This document shows positions 4,525-11,502 of a stretch of 44,257 nucleotides of DNA, piece after piece. Positions within the stretch are counted from its first letter, which is position 1, and every line of letters begins with the position of its first letter. A model generated the notes under the pieces. It saw only the letters and a program-made list of their open reading frames with translations. It made no database searches and was not told the DNA's origin. This stretch comes from a virus. Both the position numbers and the translations under genes were made by a program. The stretch is taken from the IMG/VR virus record IMGVR_UViG_3300001750_000001, positions 1 through 44,257 of that record; one strand, written 5' to 3'.

Positions 4525-7263
4525 ATGCCGAACATGAATTTTCTCATGCCCCTGAATAGTGACATTGCAACAAAAAGCTTTAAATATGATATTTTTTCTG
4601 GAAAATGGACGCTCTTAGACAGCTATAGAGCCGGGAAATGGTTTAAAGGATACCAAACCCCTGTTAAAAACCTTAGAGAAGTTTATAAAATTTTACAAGA
4701 AAATCAAAAACACCCTGCTTTTTTCATACATGGTGCTTATATAAAAGGTATAAATAAAGAAAAAATGATCAGACGGAAAAGAACCGATCATAAAGATGGA
4801 TTGAAACCGACTATTACAGATACCGAATTAAATTTATTTTGTTTGGATGTTGACGGTTTTTCTGGCCATAATATTGACGCATTTATTCAAGAACATTTAC
4901 CCTTTTCCTTTTCTTCTGCCGATTATATTTATCAATACTCCGCTTCATATGCTTTGACTTCCAATACATTAAAATGTCATTTATTTTTTTGGTTAAAAGA
5001 GCCATGTTATAATACCGATATTCAAGAATGGATTAAAAAATATAACAAAGAAAAAGATTGGGGAAATATTTTAGATCCATCTGTTTTAACTGCAACTCAA
5101 CCAGTATATACCCAAAAAAGAATTTGTGAGGGAGAAGAAGATCCAATCCCTGAAGATGAATTTATAGGATATATATCTAAACAAAACTCTGTTCTTGATT
5201 GGTTACCTGAACCAATTGCAATAATTCCAAAGAAAAAACGCACCCAAACCCCTAAAGATAAATATAACCTTAAATCAGGTATCAAAAAAATCCTTACTGC
5301 TGAAAATTTTCATGATGAATTAAATAAATTGGCCTTATCTTTAATTAATAAAAAAGTTCCCGCTCAAACAGTTAAATTAATGCTTGAAGGAGCAATGAAT
5401 AGTGTTCCAAAAAAATATAAAGATGATAGATGGAAAGAAAGGTTTGATGATATTGAGCGTAGTGTAGATTCAGCAGTTGATATAGTTGATAAACCAACTT
5501 TAGAAGATATTTTATCATGGCTTGCATCAACCGACCATATAGAAGTAAAAGCCAACTTTGCTGAAAAATGTTTGGATCTTTCTCCAATGGATAAAACAAC
5601 TGCAATTCAAAACATATCTCAAGTTTTAAATTTTGGCATTGCAGATATAAAAAAGACTATTAAAATTGCAGAATTACAACGTGATCAAGAACAAAAAGAA
5701 GCTGCAAAAGAAGCTAAGTCATTAGAACGTGAAACGAATGGAATATATGAAATCAAAGTTACACCGATAAATGCATGGGAAGTAGTAAAAAAATCTGGGA
5801 ACATATTAGCAAAAACAGAAAAAGAACCATCAATTTTTACTATAGGTGGAACACTTGCAAGAGTTGATTTAGGAAAACCCACAACAATAAGACAGATATC
5901 AAAGTCACATGAAATGGGGATTGATTATCCTAAAATTCCGATTATTATCCCATATCGAAAACCTTATTATTCATTAGGAAGTAGAATATCAAAAGATATT
6001 GTTTATCAAAATGAAAAAGGAACGGACATAGAACCCCCACAAAAGCTGGTTCATGAAATTGGACAGGCTGAAAATGTTAATTTTAAACCGCTTGCAGGTA
6101 TTGTGGAAAATCCATATGTTGATCCTAATTGGAAAGTAATTCAAAAAGAAGGTTATAATAAAAGAACTGGTCTTTATACTATGCTTCATCATAAATTAAA
6201 AATAAAAAAAATTGAACCTGAAAAAGCTTATGAATATTTATCAAAAGTAGTATTTGATGAATTTCCCTTTAATGAAAAAATAGATGAAGTAGTTGCGGTT
6301 TCTGCTCTTTTAACTTGTGTTATGCGACCTACAATTGCTGGAGATGCGGGTATCCCTGGTTATGGTATTGTTTCACCAATTCAAAGTTCAGGTAAGACAA
6401 CTTTGGCACAATTGATATCTTATTCTATTTATAATCGACCTGTTGCAGCTTCTTCCTGGTCTGCTGATGAAGAAGAATTAGGAAAACATATTTTAGCTAT
6501 ACTACAAGAGGGTCATAGTTGTGTGTTATTTGATAATATAAAACAAGGTGCAACAATTCAAAGTGGAAGGCTTGCAAATGCAATGTCTAATGATGTTTTT
6601 GGTGGTAGACAATTGGGAGAAAATAAAACAATTGAAGTTCCAAGTTCAGTTATTTGGTTATTTACTGGTAATAATATACGGTTTGTTGGTGACTTTGCTA
6701 CTCGCGTTTATCCAATTAATATTAATCCAAATATGGCGAATCCTAATACACGTATTTTTAAACGTGAAGATATAGGGCAATGGGCTATGGAAAATAGGAA
6801 AAGAATAATTTCTGCAATTTTATCTATTATATTAAATGGTAAAGAAATGGAACCAATTGCAGGTTCAACACGATTTAAATTATGGGATAAATTTGTTAGA
6901 AGACCATTATATAAAATAACAAACATTGATTTAAATGATGCTGTTTTAAAAAATCAAATGGATGATCCCTTGAGATTAATTGAAATAAATTTACTTCATC
7001 AATTATATGAAAATTTTAATGATAAAAATTTTACTACAAAAGATATTGTTAATGTTGCTTTTAATGGTTTTGATAATACAAGTTCAGATGAAAATGAATT
7101 AGGTGCAGCTTTAATTGATTTACTTGATAATAAATCAAGAAATAAAATGACGATTGGGAGATATTTATCATCTATTGTAGATGTTGTTTTAGGAAATTAT
7201 TGTCTAAAAAAGAAAATAAGTAATGTAGTTAATTGGAAAATACAAATTGTAGGAGTTGTTTAA
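4525..7263 (+). CDS. Primase-polymerase / SF3-like helicase fusion (912 aa)
   Basis: The start is ATG 4525, preceded by AAAGGA six bases away; an earlier in-frame TTG lies in the promoter -10 and is rejected. The N-terminal part has a primase-polymerase (archaeo-eukaryotic primase-like) pattern: LDVDG with Asp108 and Asp110, and KCHLFFW with His152. After a helical linker, the C-terminal part is an AAA+ helicase: Walker A SSGKTT (621-626), Walker B VLFDN (Asp near 670), a sensor TGNN (about 714) and a possible arginine finger in ATRVYPI. It should unwind and prime phage DNA. It is the only gene driven directly by the rightward early promoter. Confidence 0.75.
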   Translation: MPNMNFLMPLNSDIATKSFKYDIFSGKWTLLDSYRAGKWFKGYQTPVKNLREVYKILQENQKHPAFFIHGAYIKGINKEKMIRRKRTDHKDGLKPTITDTELNLFCLDVDGFSGHNIDAFIQEHLPFSFSSADYIYQYSASYALTSNTLKCHLFFWLKEPCYNTDIQEWIKKYNKEKDWGNILDPSVLTATQPVYTQKRICEGEEDPIPEDEFIGYISKQNSVLDWLPEPIAIIPKKKRTQTPKDKYNLKSGIKKILTAENFHDELNKLALSLINKKVPAQTVKLMLEGAMNSVPKKYKDDRWKERFDDIERSVDSAVDIVDKPTLEDILSWLASTDHIEVKANFAEKCLDLSPMDKTTAIQNISQVLNFGIADIKKTIKIAELQRDQEQKEAAKEAKSLERETNGIYEIKVTPINAWEVVKKSGNILAKTEKEPSIFTIGGTLARVDLGKPTTIRQISKSHEMGIDYPKIPIIIPYRKPYYSLGSRISKDIVYQNEKGTDIEPPQKLVHEIGQAENVNFKPLAGIVENPYVDPNWKVIQKEGYNKRTGLYTMLHHKLKIKKIEPEKAYEYLSKVVFDEFPFNEKIDEVVAVSALLTCVMRPTIAGDAGIPGYGIVSPIQSSGKTTLAQLISYSIYNRPVAASSWSADEEELGKHILAILQEGHSCVLFDNIKQGATIQSGRLANAMSNDVFGGRQLGENKTIEVPSSVIWLFTGNNIRFVGDFATRVYPININPNMANPNTRIFKREDIGQWAMENRKRIISAILSIILNGKEMEPIAGSTRFKLWDKFVRRPLYKITNIDLNDAVLKNQMDDPLRLIEINLLHQLYENFNDKNFTTKDIVNVAFNGFDNTSSDENELGAALIDLLDNKSRNKMTIGRYLSSIVDVVLGNYCLKKKISNVVNWKIQIVGVV

Positions 7264-7269
7264 TTTTTT

Positions 7270-7430
7270 TAATTAAGCCGGTCAAGCCATCGGTAACGAC
7301 TGTATTAACCGAGGGGTGGTATTGGTACAGCGACCGGCAAACAACCAGCGCGGGGTCGGGCGCTATATAAAAGCCGGGGTAATTACCATGGCAATTTTAC
7401 CCTGTTTCCCGGCTCACTTTAAACAACCAT
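7270..7430 (+). ncRNA. G+C-rich structured leader, candidate regulatory RNA
   Basis: The segment between the primase-helicase and the small-gene island is much richer in G+C than its flanks and full of complementary blocks: GCCGGTC/GACCGGC (7277-7283/7332-7338) enclosing CGGT/ACCG, which interleaves with CTGTA/TACAG (7300-7304/7326-7330). Then come AGCGC/GCGCT (7347-7351/7360-7364) and an AGCCGGG/CCCGGCT stem enclosing GGGTAA/TTACCC (about 7372-7423). It ends just before the GGAGG of the next gene. No known riboswitch class is recognised. Confidence 0.5.
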
Positions 7431-7446
7431 AACGGAGGATGAATAG

Positions 7447-7629
7447 ATGAAAAACCAACCAGTAACAGAATGTATCTATTGTGAAGGCTATATCCATGCC
7501 GGTAAGCATCCTCCATTTTGTTCTGAATATTGTGAATATTGGTTTAAAGTTGAAGTAAGCCATGAACGGCTTTTGAAAGCCGATGCCCGTAAGATCAGGG
7601 ATTGTAGGGAGGTAATAAAAAGTGGATAA
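7447..7629 (+). CDS. Small zinc-finger-like protein (60 aa)
   Basis: CxxC near residues 9-12 and CxxxC near 25-29 suggest one zinc site; the C-terminal half is basic and helical. GGAGG lies seven bases before the ATG. It is the first gene of the small-gene island and overlaps the next gene by eight bases. Function unknown. Confidence 0.65.
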   Translation: MKNQPVTECIYCEGYIHAGKHPPFCSEYCEYWFKVEVSHERLLKADARKIRDCREVIKSG

Positions 7630-7828
7630 AAAATATCCATTATATCATAGATACAAAAGAGAGTGGCCATTGCTTCGCGCCCATGGGTGGCAAGTTTGGA
7701 AGCGATATAAAACCAAAAAAGATAGAGACAAAGCGTTTAATTGTTTATCCAAAAAATCTGTGGTCTGTGATTATAGTAAAAATAACCCCACCCATGATAC
7801 GGAGGTAATAAAAAATGAAGTGGTATAA
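7622..7828 (+). CDS. Small basic protein with repeat-derived C-terminus (68 aa)
   Basis: It starts with GTG at 7622 behind a GGAGG. The first 50 residues are basic and aromatic-rich. The final residues (NNPTHDTEVIKNEVV) are encoded by the 23-base repeat 7783-7805 plus the ribosome-binding region of the next gene. In the second copy of that repeat (7965-7987) the same bases supply a stop codon in a different frame. The tail is therefore probably read-through of a former intergenic spacer. No family recognised. Confidence 0.6.
   Translation: MDKKYPLYHRYKREWPLLRAHGWQVWKRYKTKKDRDKAFNCLSKKSVVCDYSKNNPTHDTEVIKNEVV
7783..7805 (+). repeat. 23-bp direct repeat with ribosome-binding site, copy 1
   Basis: Identical to 7965-7987 over 23 bases and ends with CGGAGG, the Shine-Dalgarno of the following gene. 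Its last part, ATACGGAGG, recurs at 8173-8181 before a third gene. The repeat is a mobile-looking spacer plus ribosome-site unit. Confidence 0.85.
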
Positions 7829-7967
7829 GGGCAAAATGAAATGCCCCAGATGCAGGGGCTATCAGACATTATATAAAGAATGGGTATCTTGTTACAGTGC
7901 AGTTACAGATTACTACTATAAGTGTAAATGTGGTCATGTCTGGTGGATTGAAGGCTCGGATTATTAA
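7815..7967 (+). CDS. Zinc-ribbon small protein (50 aa)
   Basis: A 50-residue frame with CPRC (residues 9-12) and CKC plus a following His (about 37-41), a zinc-ribbon pattern. GGAGG sits 10 bases upstream in repeat copy 1, and the stop codon is the first triplet of repeat copy 2. Function unknown; probably a nucleic-acid-binding or protein-docking ribbon. Confidence 0.65.
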   Translation: MKWYKGKMKCPRCRGYQTLYKEWVSCYSAVTDYYYKCKCGHVWWIEGSDY

Positions 7968-7987
7968 CCCCACCCATGATACGGAGG
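7965..7987 (+). repeat. 23-bp direct repeat with ribosome-binding site, copy 2
   Basis: Exact copy of 7783-7805. It begins with the TAA stop of the 50-aa gene and ends with the GGAGG of the next gene, so it spans the whole intergenic junction. Confidence 0.85.
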
Positions 7988-7991
7988 CGTG

Positions 7992-8186
7992 ATGGGATTA
8001 ATACATGCAGTAGCAGAATGTGAAGAATGTGGGAAAACCTGGGAATCAAGAAACGCTCATGGTGTTGGAGCAAGACACGCTAAATCAACGGGACATTGTG
8101 TAAGCGTAGAGGTTTGCTACGGATATCTTTATAATTATAACGTTCCAGACGAATTAAAGGAAGTGGTGAAAAATACGGAGGCGTGA
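7992..8186 (+). CDS. Small C2H2-type zinc-finger-like protein (64 aa)
   Basis: The start is ATG 7992, four bases past GGAGG; the GTG just before it is too close. CEEC followed by two His and a further Cys (residues about 10-35) resembles a classical C2H2/C2HC finger, likely nucleic-acid binding. The stop overlaps the next ATG (TGATG). It lies in the run of small Cys-rich genes. Confidence 0.65.
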   Translation: MGLIHAVAECEECGKTWESRNAHGVGARHAKSTGHCVSVEVCYGYLYNYNVPDELKEVVKNTEA

Positions 8187-8404
8187 TGAAAGCTAAAATT
8201 GTAGACAACTTAATGGATGTTATTGATGATTTCTTTGAAGGTAAAGAAGGACACAGGACCGATCCCGTGTTTATTAAACTTTGTGAAAGAATATCAGGGA
8301 AAAAGGTTGAACTTGTTTTTATAGCGCAAGATGCTTTTGAAAAAGAAGATGCAAATTATTGGTTGCCCGATTGTTGCTGGAAGGAAGTGATGAAAGATGA
8401 CTGA
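8186..8404 (+). CDS. Hypothetical acidic protein (72 aa)
   Basis: Starts at ATG 8186 overlapping the previous stop, with GGAGG at 8177-8181 inside a third copy of the ATACGGAGGCGTGATG junction (8173-8188). The product is acidic with two adjacent Cys near the C-terminus. No family recognised. It overlaps the methyltransferase start by eight bases. Confidence 0.6.
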   Translation: MKAKIVDNLMDVIDDFFEGKEGHRTDPVFIKLCERISGKKVELVFIAQDAFEKEDANYWLPDCCWKEVMKDD

Positions 8405-8990
8405 GGATGTTGTAATAAGTTGTTTTGATAAATCTACAGTATTTGTTCAACCGTGGGCCAAGGCCGGGTATCTTTGTTATTGCGTTGATATTGAACACGC
8501 GCCTGGTGAAAACAGAAGGGGCAATATTATTAAAGTCGGTGCAGATATGCGTGATTGGATGCCGCCAAGAAAGAATATTGTTTTTGCTGCCTTCTTTCCA
8601 CCATGCACCGATGTGTCTGTGTCCGGTGCCAGATGGTTCAAAGATAAGGGTTTAGGGGCGTTAATAAATGCTTTGGAACTCTTTTATATATCAATTAAGC
8701 TGGCTGAATGGTGCGAGGCTCCGTATTTTATAGAAAATCCGGTGAGCACTGTTTCAACTTACTGGAGGACACCGGATTACAGGTTTCAGCCCTGTGATTA
8801 TGGTGATCCTTATACAAAAAAAACATGCCTGTGGACTGGTGGTGGCTTTGTGATGCCTCCCAAAAACGAAGTTGATCCGGTTGAAGGCTCTAAAATGCAT
8901 TTATTGCCACCCTCAAAGAATCGTGCTGAGATAAGAGGTAAAACTCCGCAGGGTTTTTCGAGGGCAGTTTTTAATTCAAACAAGCTCTAA
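8397..8990 (+). CDS. Small phage cytosine-C5 methyltransferase-like protein (197 aa)
   Basis: Motif IV-like FFPPCTD (around residue 65) carries the catalytic Pro-Cys; ENP (around 115) is motif VI. The N-terminus DKSTVF...YCVDI fits a degraded S-adenosylmethionine site. At 197 aa it is far shorter than standard C5 methyltransferases and lacks a clear target-recognition domain; similar short proteins occur in other phages. It could methylate phage DNA against restriction. Activity is inferred only from the PC and ENP motifs. Confidence 0.7.
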   Translation: MTEDVVISCFDKSTVFVQPWAKAGYLCYCVDIEHAPGENRRGNIIKVGADMRDWMPPRKNIVFAAFFPPCTDVSVSGARWFKDKGLGALINALELFYISIKLAEWCEAPYFIENPVSTVSTYWRTPDYRFQPCDYGDPYTKKTCLWTGGGFVMPPKNEVDPVEGSKMHLLPPSKNRAEIRGKTPQGFSRAVFNSNKL

Positions 8991-9006
8991 TCAAAAAGGA
9001 ATAAAC

Positions 9007-9177
9007 ATGAAAAAATGTATCCAATGCGAAGTACCAGTTTCCGAAGAACCTTTACACAGGACCACTCCAAAGGGCAGTTTAGATCCGGGGTGGACATGCA
9101 ATAATTGTGATCCTGAGTACAAAGATAAAAATAAAGAAATCCACGAAGTTACACAGTTAATCAAAAAGGATGGGTAG
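9007..9177 (+). CDS. Zinc-ribbon small protein (56 aa)
   Basis: Two CxxC pairs (residues 4-7 and 32-35) with 24 residues between them form a standard zinc-ribbon spacing. AAAAAGGA precedes the ATG. The C-terminal third is charged and helical. Function unknown. It stands between the cytosine methyltransferase and a second zinc-ribbon gene three bases downstream. Confidence 0.6.
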   Translation: MKKCIQCEVPVSEEPLHRTTPKGSLDPGWTCNNCDPEYKDKNKEIHEVTQLIKKDG

Positions 9178-9179
9178 AG

Positions 9180-9350
9180 ATGCCAAAATATACACCAAAT
9201 GACGAGGATTTATATTCAACAGAATCATGTGCTATTTGTGGTCGTGACGTTATTTATTTCAATAAAGAAACATGCTGTGATCTTTGTGAATTACATTGGA
9301 GCATGTTTAAAGAAGATTGGGAACATGACTACTGGGAGGAAACCCAATGA
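9180..9350 (+). CDS. Zinc-ribbon small protein (56 aa)
   Basis: CxxC pairs near residues 17-20 and 32-35 give a second zinc-ribbon. The C-terminus is rich in Trp, Glu and Asp. The GGATGGG of the preceding gene's end may serve as ribosome site. Its TGA overlaps the ATG of the next gene (ATGA), a coupled junction. No family recognised. Confidence 0.6.
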   Translation: MPKYTPNDEDLYSTESCAICGRDVIYFNKETCCDLCELHWSMFKEDWEHDYWEETQ

Positions 9351-9553
9351 AAGATGAATCATGTTTAACATGCGAGTATGAACCGATATGGATAGAAGAT
9401 TTGCTTGAACCAAGGGGAGATTGTCAGTGGTGGCCTACCCCACCTCATATTCCAAGTGGATCTCATTTTGATGGCTCTTTTGTATTTAAACACATCCCTT
9501 ATTTTGACTGCCCCTGCTATAAGCGAAAGGAAACAACCGATGAAAAAGCCTGA
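9347..9553 (+). CDS. Cys-rich small protein (68 aa)
   Basis: CLTC (residues 6-9), a single Cys near 26 and CPC (about 55-57) suggest a metal site; the sequence is Trp- and Pro-rich. GGGAGG is upstream within the previous gene. It ends inside the start of the next gene. Function unknown. Confidence 0.6.
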   Translation: MKDESCLTCEYEPIWIEDLLEPRGDCQWWPTPPHIPSGSHFDGSFVFKHIPYFDCPCYKRKETTDEKA

Positions 9554-9773
9554 GAATCCATATCAACAAGACGCTTTTTCGTATAGAGAACAAGTTCGTC
9601 ATGAAACTTGGGAAAAAGCAGACAAAGCCATATGGCAATACGTACAACAGCATATGGTGGAGAAGGCAGAAATCATAAACAAACTTAATATAATACTTTT
9701 TGATTTTGATTGGGGGGAAGATCCAGAAACAACAAGGGTCGAACTTAAACAACTCATCAAGAGGCTGAAATGA
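9540..9773 (+). CDS. Hypothetical helical protein (77 aa)
   Basis: The start is placed at ATG 9540, preceded by AAAGGA eight bases away; the longer in-frame reading from 9405 would lie wholly inside the previous gene. The product is helical and charged with a 'FDFDWGED' turn. No family recognised. It overlaps the Lar-like gene by four bases (ATGA). Confidence 0.6.
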   Translation: MKKPENPYQQDAFSYREQVRHETWEKADKAIWQYVQQHMVEKAEIINKLNIILFDFDWGEDPETTRVELKQLIKRLK

Positions 9774-10108
9774 AGAAACTAAAACCATGCCCGCTTTGTG
9801 GAGGGATTCCAACACTACAAAGTGATTTTAAAACAGAGTCAAAAGATGCTTGCAGGACTGCTTTTGTAAAGTGCACTCAGTGTCATTGTACAGGTTCGAT
9901 AGCTGATAGCTGTGGTGGTGAAACAGAAGAAGATGCAATTAAAGCGTGGAATACTCGTGATCAATCCGAAGTCCTTGATCTGCTGAAGGGGTTGAAAAAT
10001 CAGTGGGAACAAAGAGCGTATGATGATAACAGGCAAGGCGCAAAGGATGCATGGCATTCTTGTGCATTTGACCTTCAAAAAATCATCGATAACATAGAGG
10101 GGGAGTGA
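9770..10108 (+). CDS. Lar-like restriction-alleviation zinc-ribbon protein (112 aa)
   Basis: The N-terminal 65 residues match the Lar family pattern: LKPCPLCGG at the start, a second CTQC ribbon half near 36-39, and 'EEDAIKAWNTR' at about 55-65. Lar proteins of prophage Rac and many phages relieve host type I restriction. Residues 66-112 form a helical extension. It sits 780 bases from the cytosine methyltransferase and in the same operon, consistent with a counter-restriction cluster. The assignment is by motif only. Confidence 0.7.
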   Translation: MKKLKPCPLCGGIPTLQSDFKTESKDACRTAFVKCTQCHCTGSIADSCGGETEEDAIKAWNTRDQSEVLDLLKGLKNQWEQRAYDDNRQGAKDAWHSCAFDLQKIIDNIEGE

Positions 10109-10398
10109 TGAAAAAATATGTTTATGCTGTATACAAAAGCGCTATATATAAAGCAAAAATTATTAAGGAAACAGACAAATTTTATTATCTTGAAGGCAGA
10201 TATCTACCGTTCGGTAGTCTCTTAAGAGTTGACAAGCCGTTCTGTACAATCGCGAGAGAAGCTATTCAAGAGGAAATAAACCGATGTAATGAATGGATAG
10301 ATCGTTATAAAAAGAAAATAGAAAATACTTCGTTTAGAATCCAGGAAGCGTACAAACTGCTGGAAAAAGAAAGACAATATAATAACCAAACCACCTGA
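10108..10398 (+). CDS. Hypothetical protein with C-terminal coiled coil (96 aa)
   Basis: ATG 10108 overlaps the preceding TGA and follows GGGGGAG. The first 45 residues are beta-like and basic; residues 48-90 form a long amphipathic helix. Function unknown. It belongs to the coupled small-gene operon. Confidence 0.6.
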   Translation: MKKYVYAVYKSAIYKAKIIKETDKFYYLEGRYLPFGSLLRVDKPFCTIAREAIQEEINRCNEWIDRYKKKIENTSFRIQEAYKLLEKERQYNNQTT

Positions 10399-10413
10399 GA
10401 AAGGGAGGGAGTG

Positions 10414-10632
10414 ATGGATAAAGGAATAATTAGTATAGTTCCAGGATATTATGGTTATTGTAAACCAACATGGTTAAATAAAAACAGGTTCTATAATATG
10501 GCTGACGGTGGCGTGTCGGGTTATTTTAAAAAAGTAACAAAGAAGTTTGGGGTGTACTGGAAAACAGGTAAAGAGTTTCATGGTATTATCAAATATGGAA
10601 CATGGTTTGTACAAACAACAGAATTAAAATAA
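10414..10632 (+). CDS. Hypothetical protein (72 aa)
   Basis: Start at ATG 10414 behind GGAGGGAG; the GTG three bases earlier is too close to the ribosome site. The product is rich in Tyr, Gly, Lys and Trp, probably a small beta-barrel-like fold. No family recognised. Confidence 0.6.
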   Translation: MDKGIISIVPGYYGYCKPTWLNKNRFYNMADGGVSGYFKKVTKKFGVYWKTGKEFHGIIKYGTWFVQTTELK

Positions 10633-10658
10633 CCCCTTAACCCAACGGGAGGGTGGAA

Positions 10659-10838
10659 GTGGTTAAACTAATCCCCATAATATTAATTGGTACAGCAGCC
10701 ATTCTTTTGAATTATATCATTATATATGAAAATAAATCAGGATTTGATGTCTTTTTATATGGATTATCTTGCTATCTTTTAGGATATTTTCAAAATCAAA
10801 AACCGTCCCTCAGCCCAAAAAAAGGTTCAATATTTTGA
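10659..10838 (+). CDS. Small membrane protein (59 aa)
   Basis: Start chosen as GTG 10659, six bases after GGAGG (GTG 10653 overlaps the site). Two hydrophobic segments (about residues 2-22 and 31-47) suggest a two-span membrane hairpin. It is the last gene of the island and ends inside a short A/T hairpin. Function unknown. Confidence 0.55.
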   Translation: MVKLIPIILIGTAAILLNYIIIYENKSGFDVFLYGLSCYLLGYFQNQKPSLSPKKGSIF

Positions 10839-10845
10839 ACTTTTA
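10821..10845 (+). terminator. Possible terminator at the end of the small-gene island
   Basis: AAAAGGTTCAA-TATT-TTGAACTTTT is a self-complementary hairpin with A-rich upstream arm and T-rich downstream arm overlapping the stop codon at 10836-10838. The stem has few G:C pairs, so termination would be weak. Confidence 0.45.
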
Positions 10846-10983
10846 AAAATGAGGGGCAAACTTTGTTTTTTTTGATCTTTTCATCCTAAAAGTGTCTCAA
10901 GCTAACTTGAGACAAAAAACCCTATCATCCCTAAGTTTTTTTCATCAATCCCTAATTTCTATTTATAATAAATTCAAGGTCTT

Positions 10984-11010
10984 TTAGGGTTGTTAGGGTT
11001 TTTAGGGTTT
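10984..11010 (+). repeat. Three tandem 9-bp TTAGGGTT(G/T) repeats
   Basis: TTAGGGTTG, TTAGGGTTT, TTAGGGTTT in perfect 9-base register. The inverse word CCCTAA occurs at 10929, 10950 and 11141 and near all early promoters. A phage regulator or initiator binding site is inferred. Confidence 0.7.
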
Positions 11011-11223
11011 TTTTATATCCGGGAGATTACAGAAAACAAATATATATTTTCCCTTATTTCTGTCAAACAGTATTAGAAATCATAAAAATATATATTATTC
11101 TCAAATACTACCGGGGGTAATAACCCTGAAACCCGTTCATCCCTAAATTTGTTAAATTTATTAATGAAATCACGCAATTACAGCGGGTAAAAAAGTGAAA
11201 AATGAAAATAGTTGAATTTACTA

Positions 11224-11252
11224 TTGACAATGGTATTTTATTGTGATATACG
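11224..11252 (+). promoter_or_regulatory. Possible upstream late promoter
   Basis: TTGACA (11224-11229), 17 bases, TATACG (11247-11252). The -35 is perfect but the -10 is weak. It would start transcription about 50 bases before the stronger promoter at 11274. Confidence 0.4.
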
Positions 11253-11273
11253 CGCGTTCCTTTATAAAAAGGG

Positions 11274-11302
11274 TTGACATATATTAGAATTTATTTTATA
11301 TT
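11274..11302 (+). promoter_or_regulatory. Promoter for the rightward late operon
   Basis: TTGACA (11274-11279), exactly 17 bases, TATATT (11297-11302). The predicted start site (about 11309) coincides with the ATG of the first late gene, so the message may be leaderless. No CCCTAA word is in its spacer, unlike the early promoters. Confidence 0.75.
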
Positions 11303-11308
11303 TTAATC

Positions 11309-11500
11309 ATGCAAATTTTTAAAAAATTAAACATTGATAATATAGTCGTTTGGAAAAAGAGTGAACAGGGATATTATTATATTTGTTCAAGAAAGAATGT
11401 TAAAAAGGATTTTGTTAATCGACATTTAGTTATTAATGATTTAATTTTATGTGATATTTGTAATGGTTTTCATTTTGTTGATAATATACAAAAGATATAA
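11309..11500 (+). CDS. Hypothetical protein, possibly translated leaderless (63 aa)
   Basis: No ribosome site precedes ATG 11309, and the promoter geometry puts the mRNA 5' end at or next to the ATG. The product has a Cys near residue 29 and CDIC near 50-53, a possible zinc site, in a basic, aromatic-rich protein. It is followed two bases later by the terminase small subunit gene. Function unknown. Confidence 0.55.
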   Translation: MQIFKKLNIDNIVVWKKSEQGYYYICSRKNVKKDFVNRHLVINDLILCDICNGFHFVDNIQKI

Positions 11501-11502
11501 TT

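Larger units (their letters stand above)
10839..11308. other. Gene-free control segment, candidate replication origin or regulatory region
   Basis: 470 bases without a credible gene, very A+T-rich. It holds a perfect 8-bp palindromic hairpin GTCTCAAG-CTAA-CTTGAGAC (10894-10913), CCCTAA at 10929, 10950 (21 bases apart, two helical turns) and 11141, three TTAGGG at a 9-base period (10984, 10993, 11002), a possible promoter ending in TATAAT (10964-10969), and two promoters near its right end. The mix of iterated words, A+T richness and position between early and late operons fits an origin or regulator-binding site. Confidence 0.55.

Noticed and set aside
7261-7275. T-rich tract after the primase-helicase as a terminator
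   Set aside because: There is no stem before the T-run; the hairpins come after it.
9486-9815. Antisense 109-codon frame in the small-gene island
   Set aside because: It runs against three overlapping, ribosome-site-bearing genes and has a random-looking hydrophobic product.
10984-11010. TTAGGG repeats as telomere-like ends
   Set aside because: Only three copies, internal to the circular map, with a 9-base rather than 6-base period; a protein-binding iteron is more likely.
10984-11141. CRISPR-like array from the repeated CCCTAA/TTAGGG words
   Set aside because: Repeats are only 6-9 bases, in both orientations and unevenly spaced; there are no spacers of constant size and no cas operon (the Cas4-like nuclease is a recombination-type phage gene).
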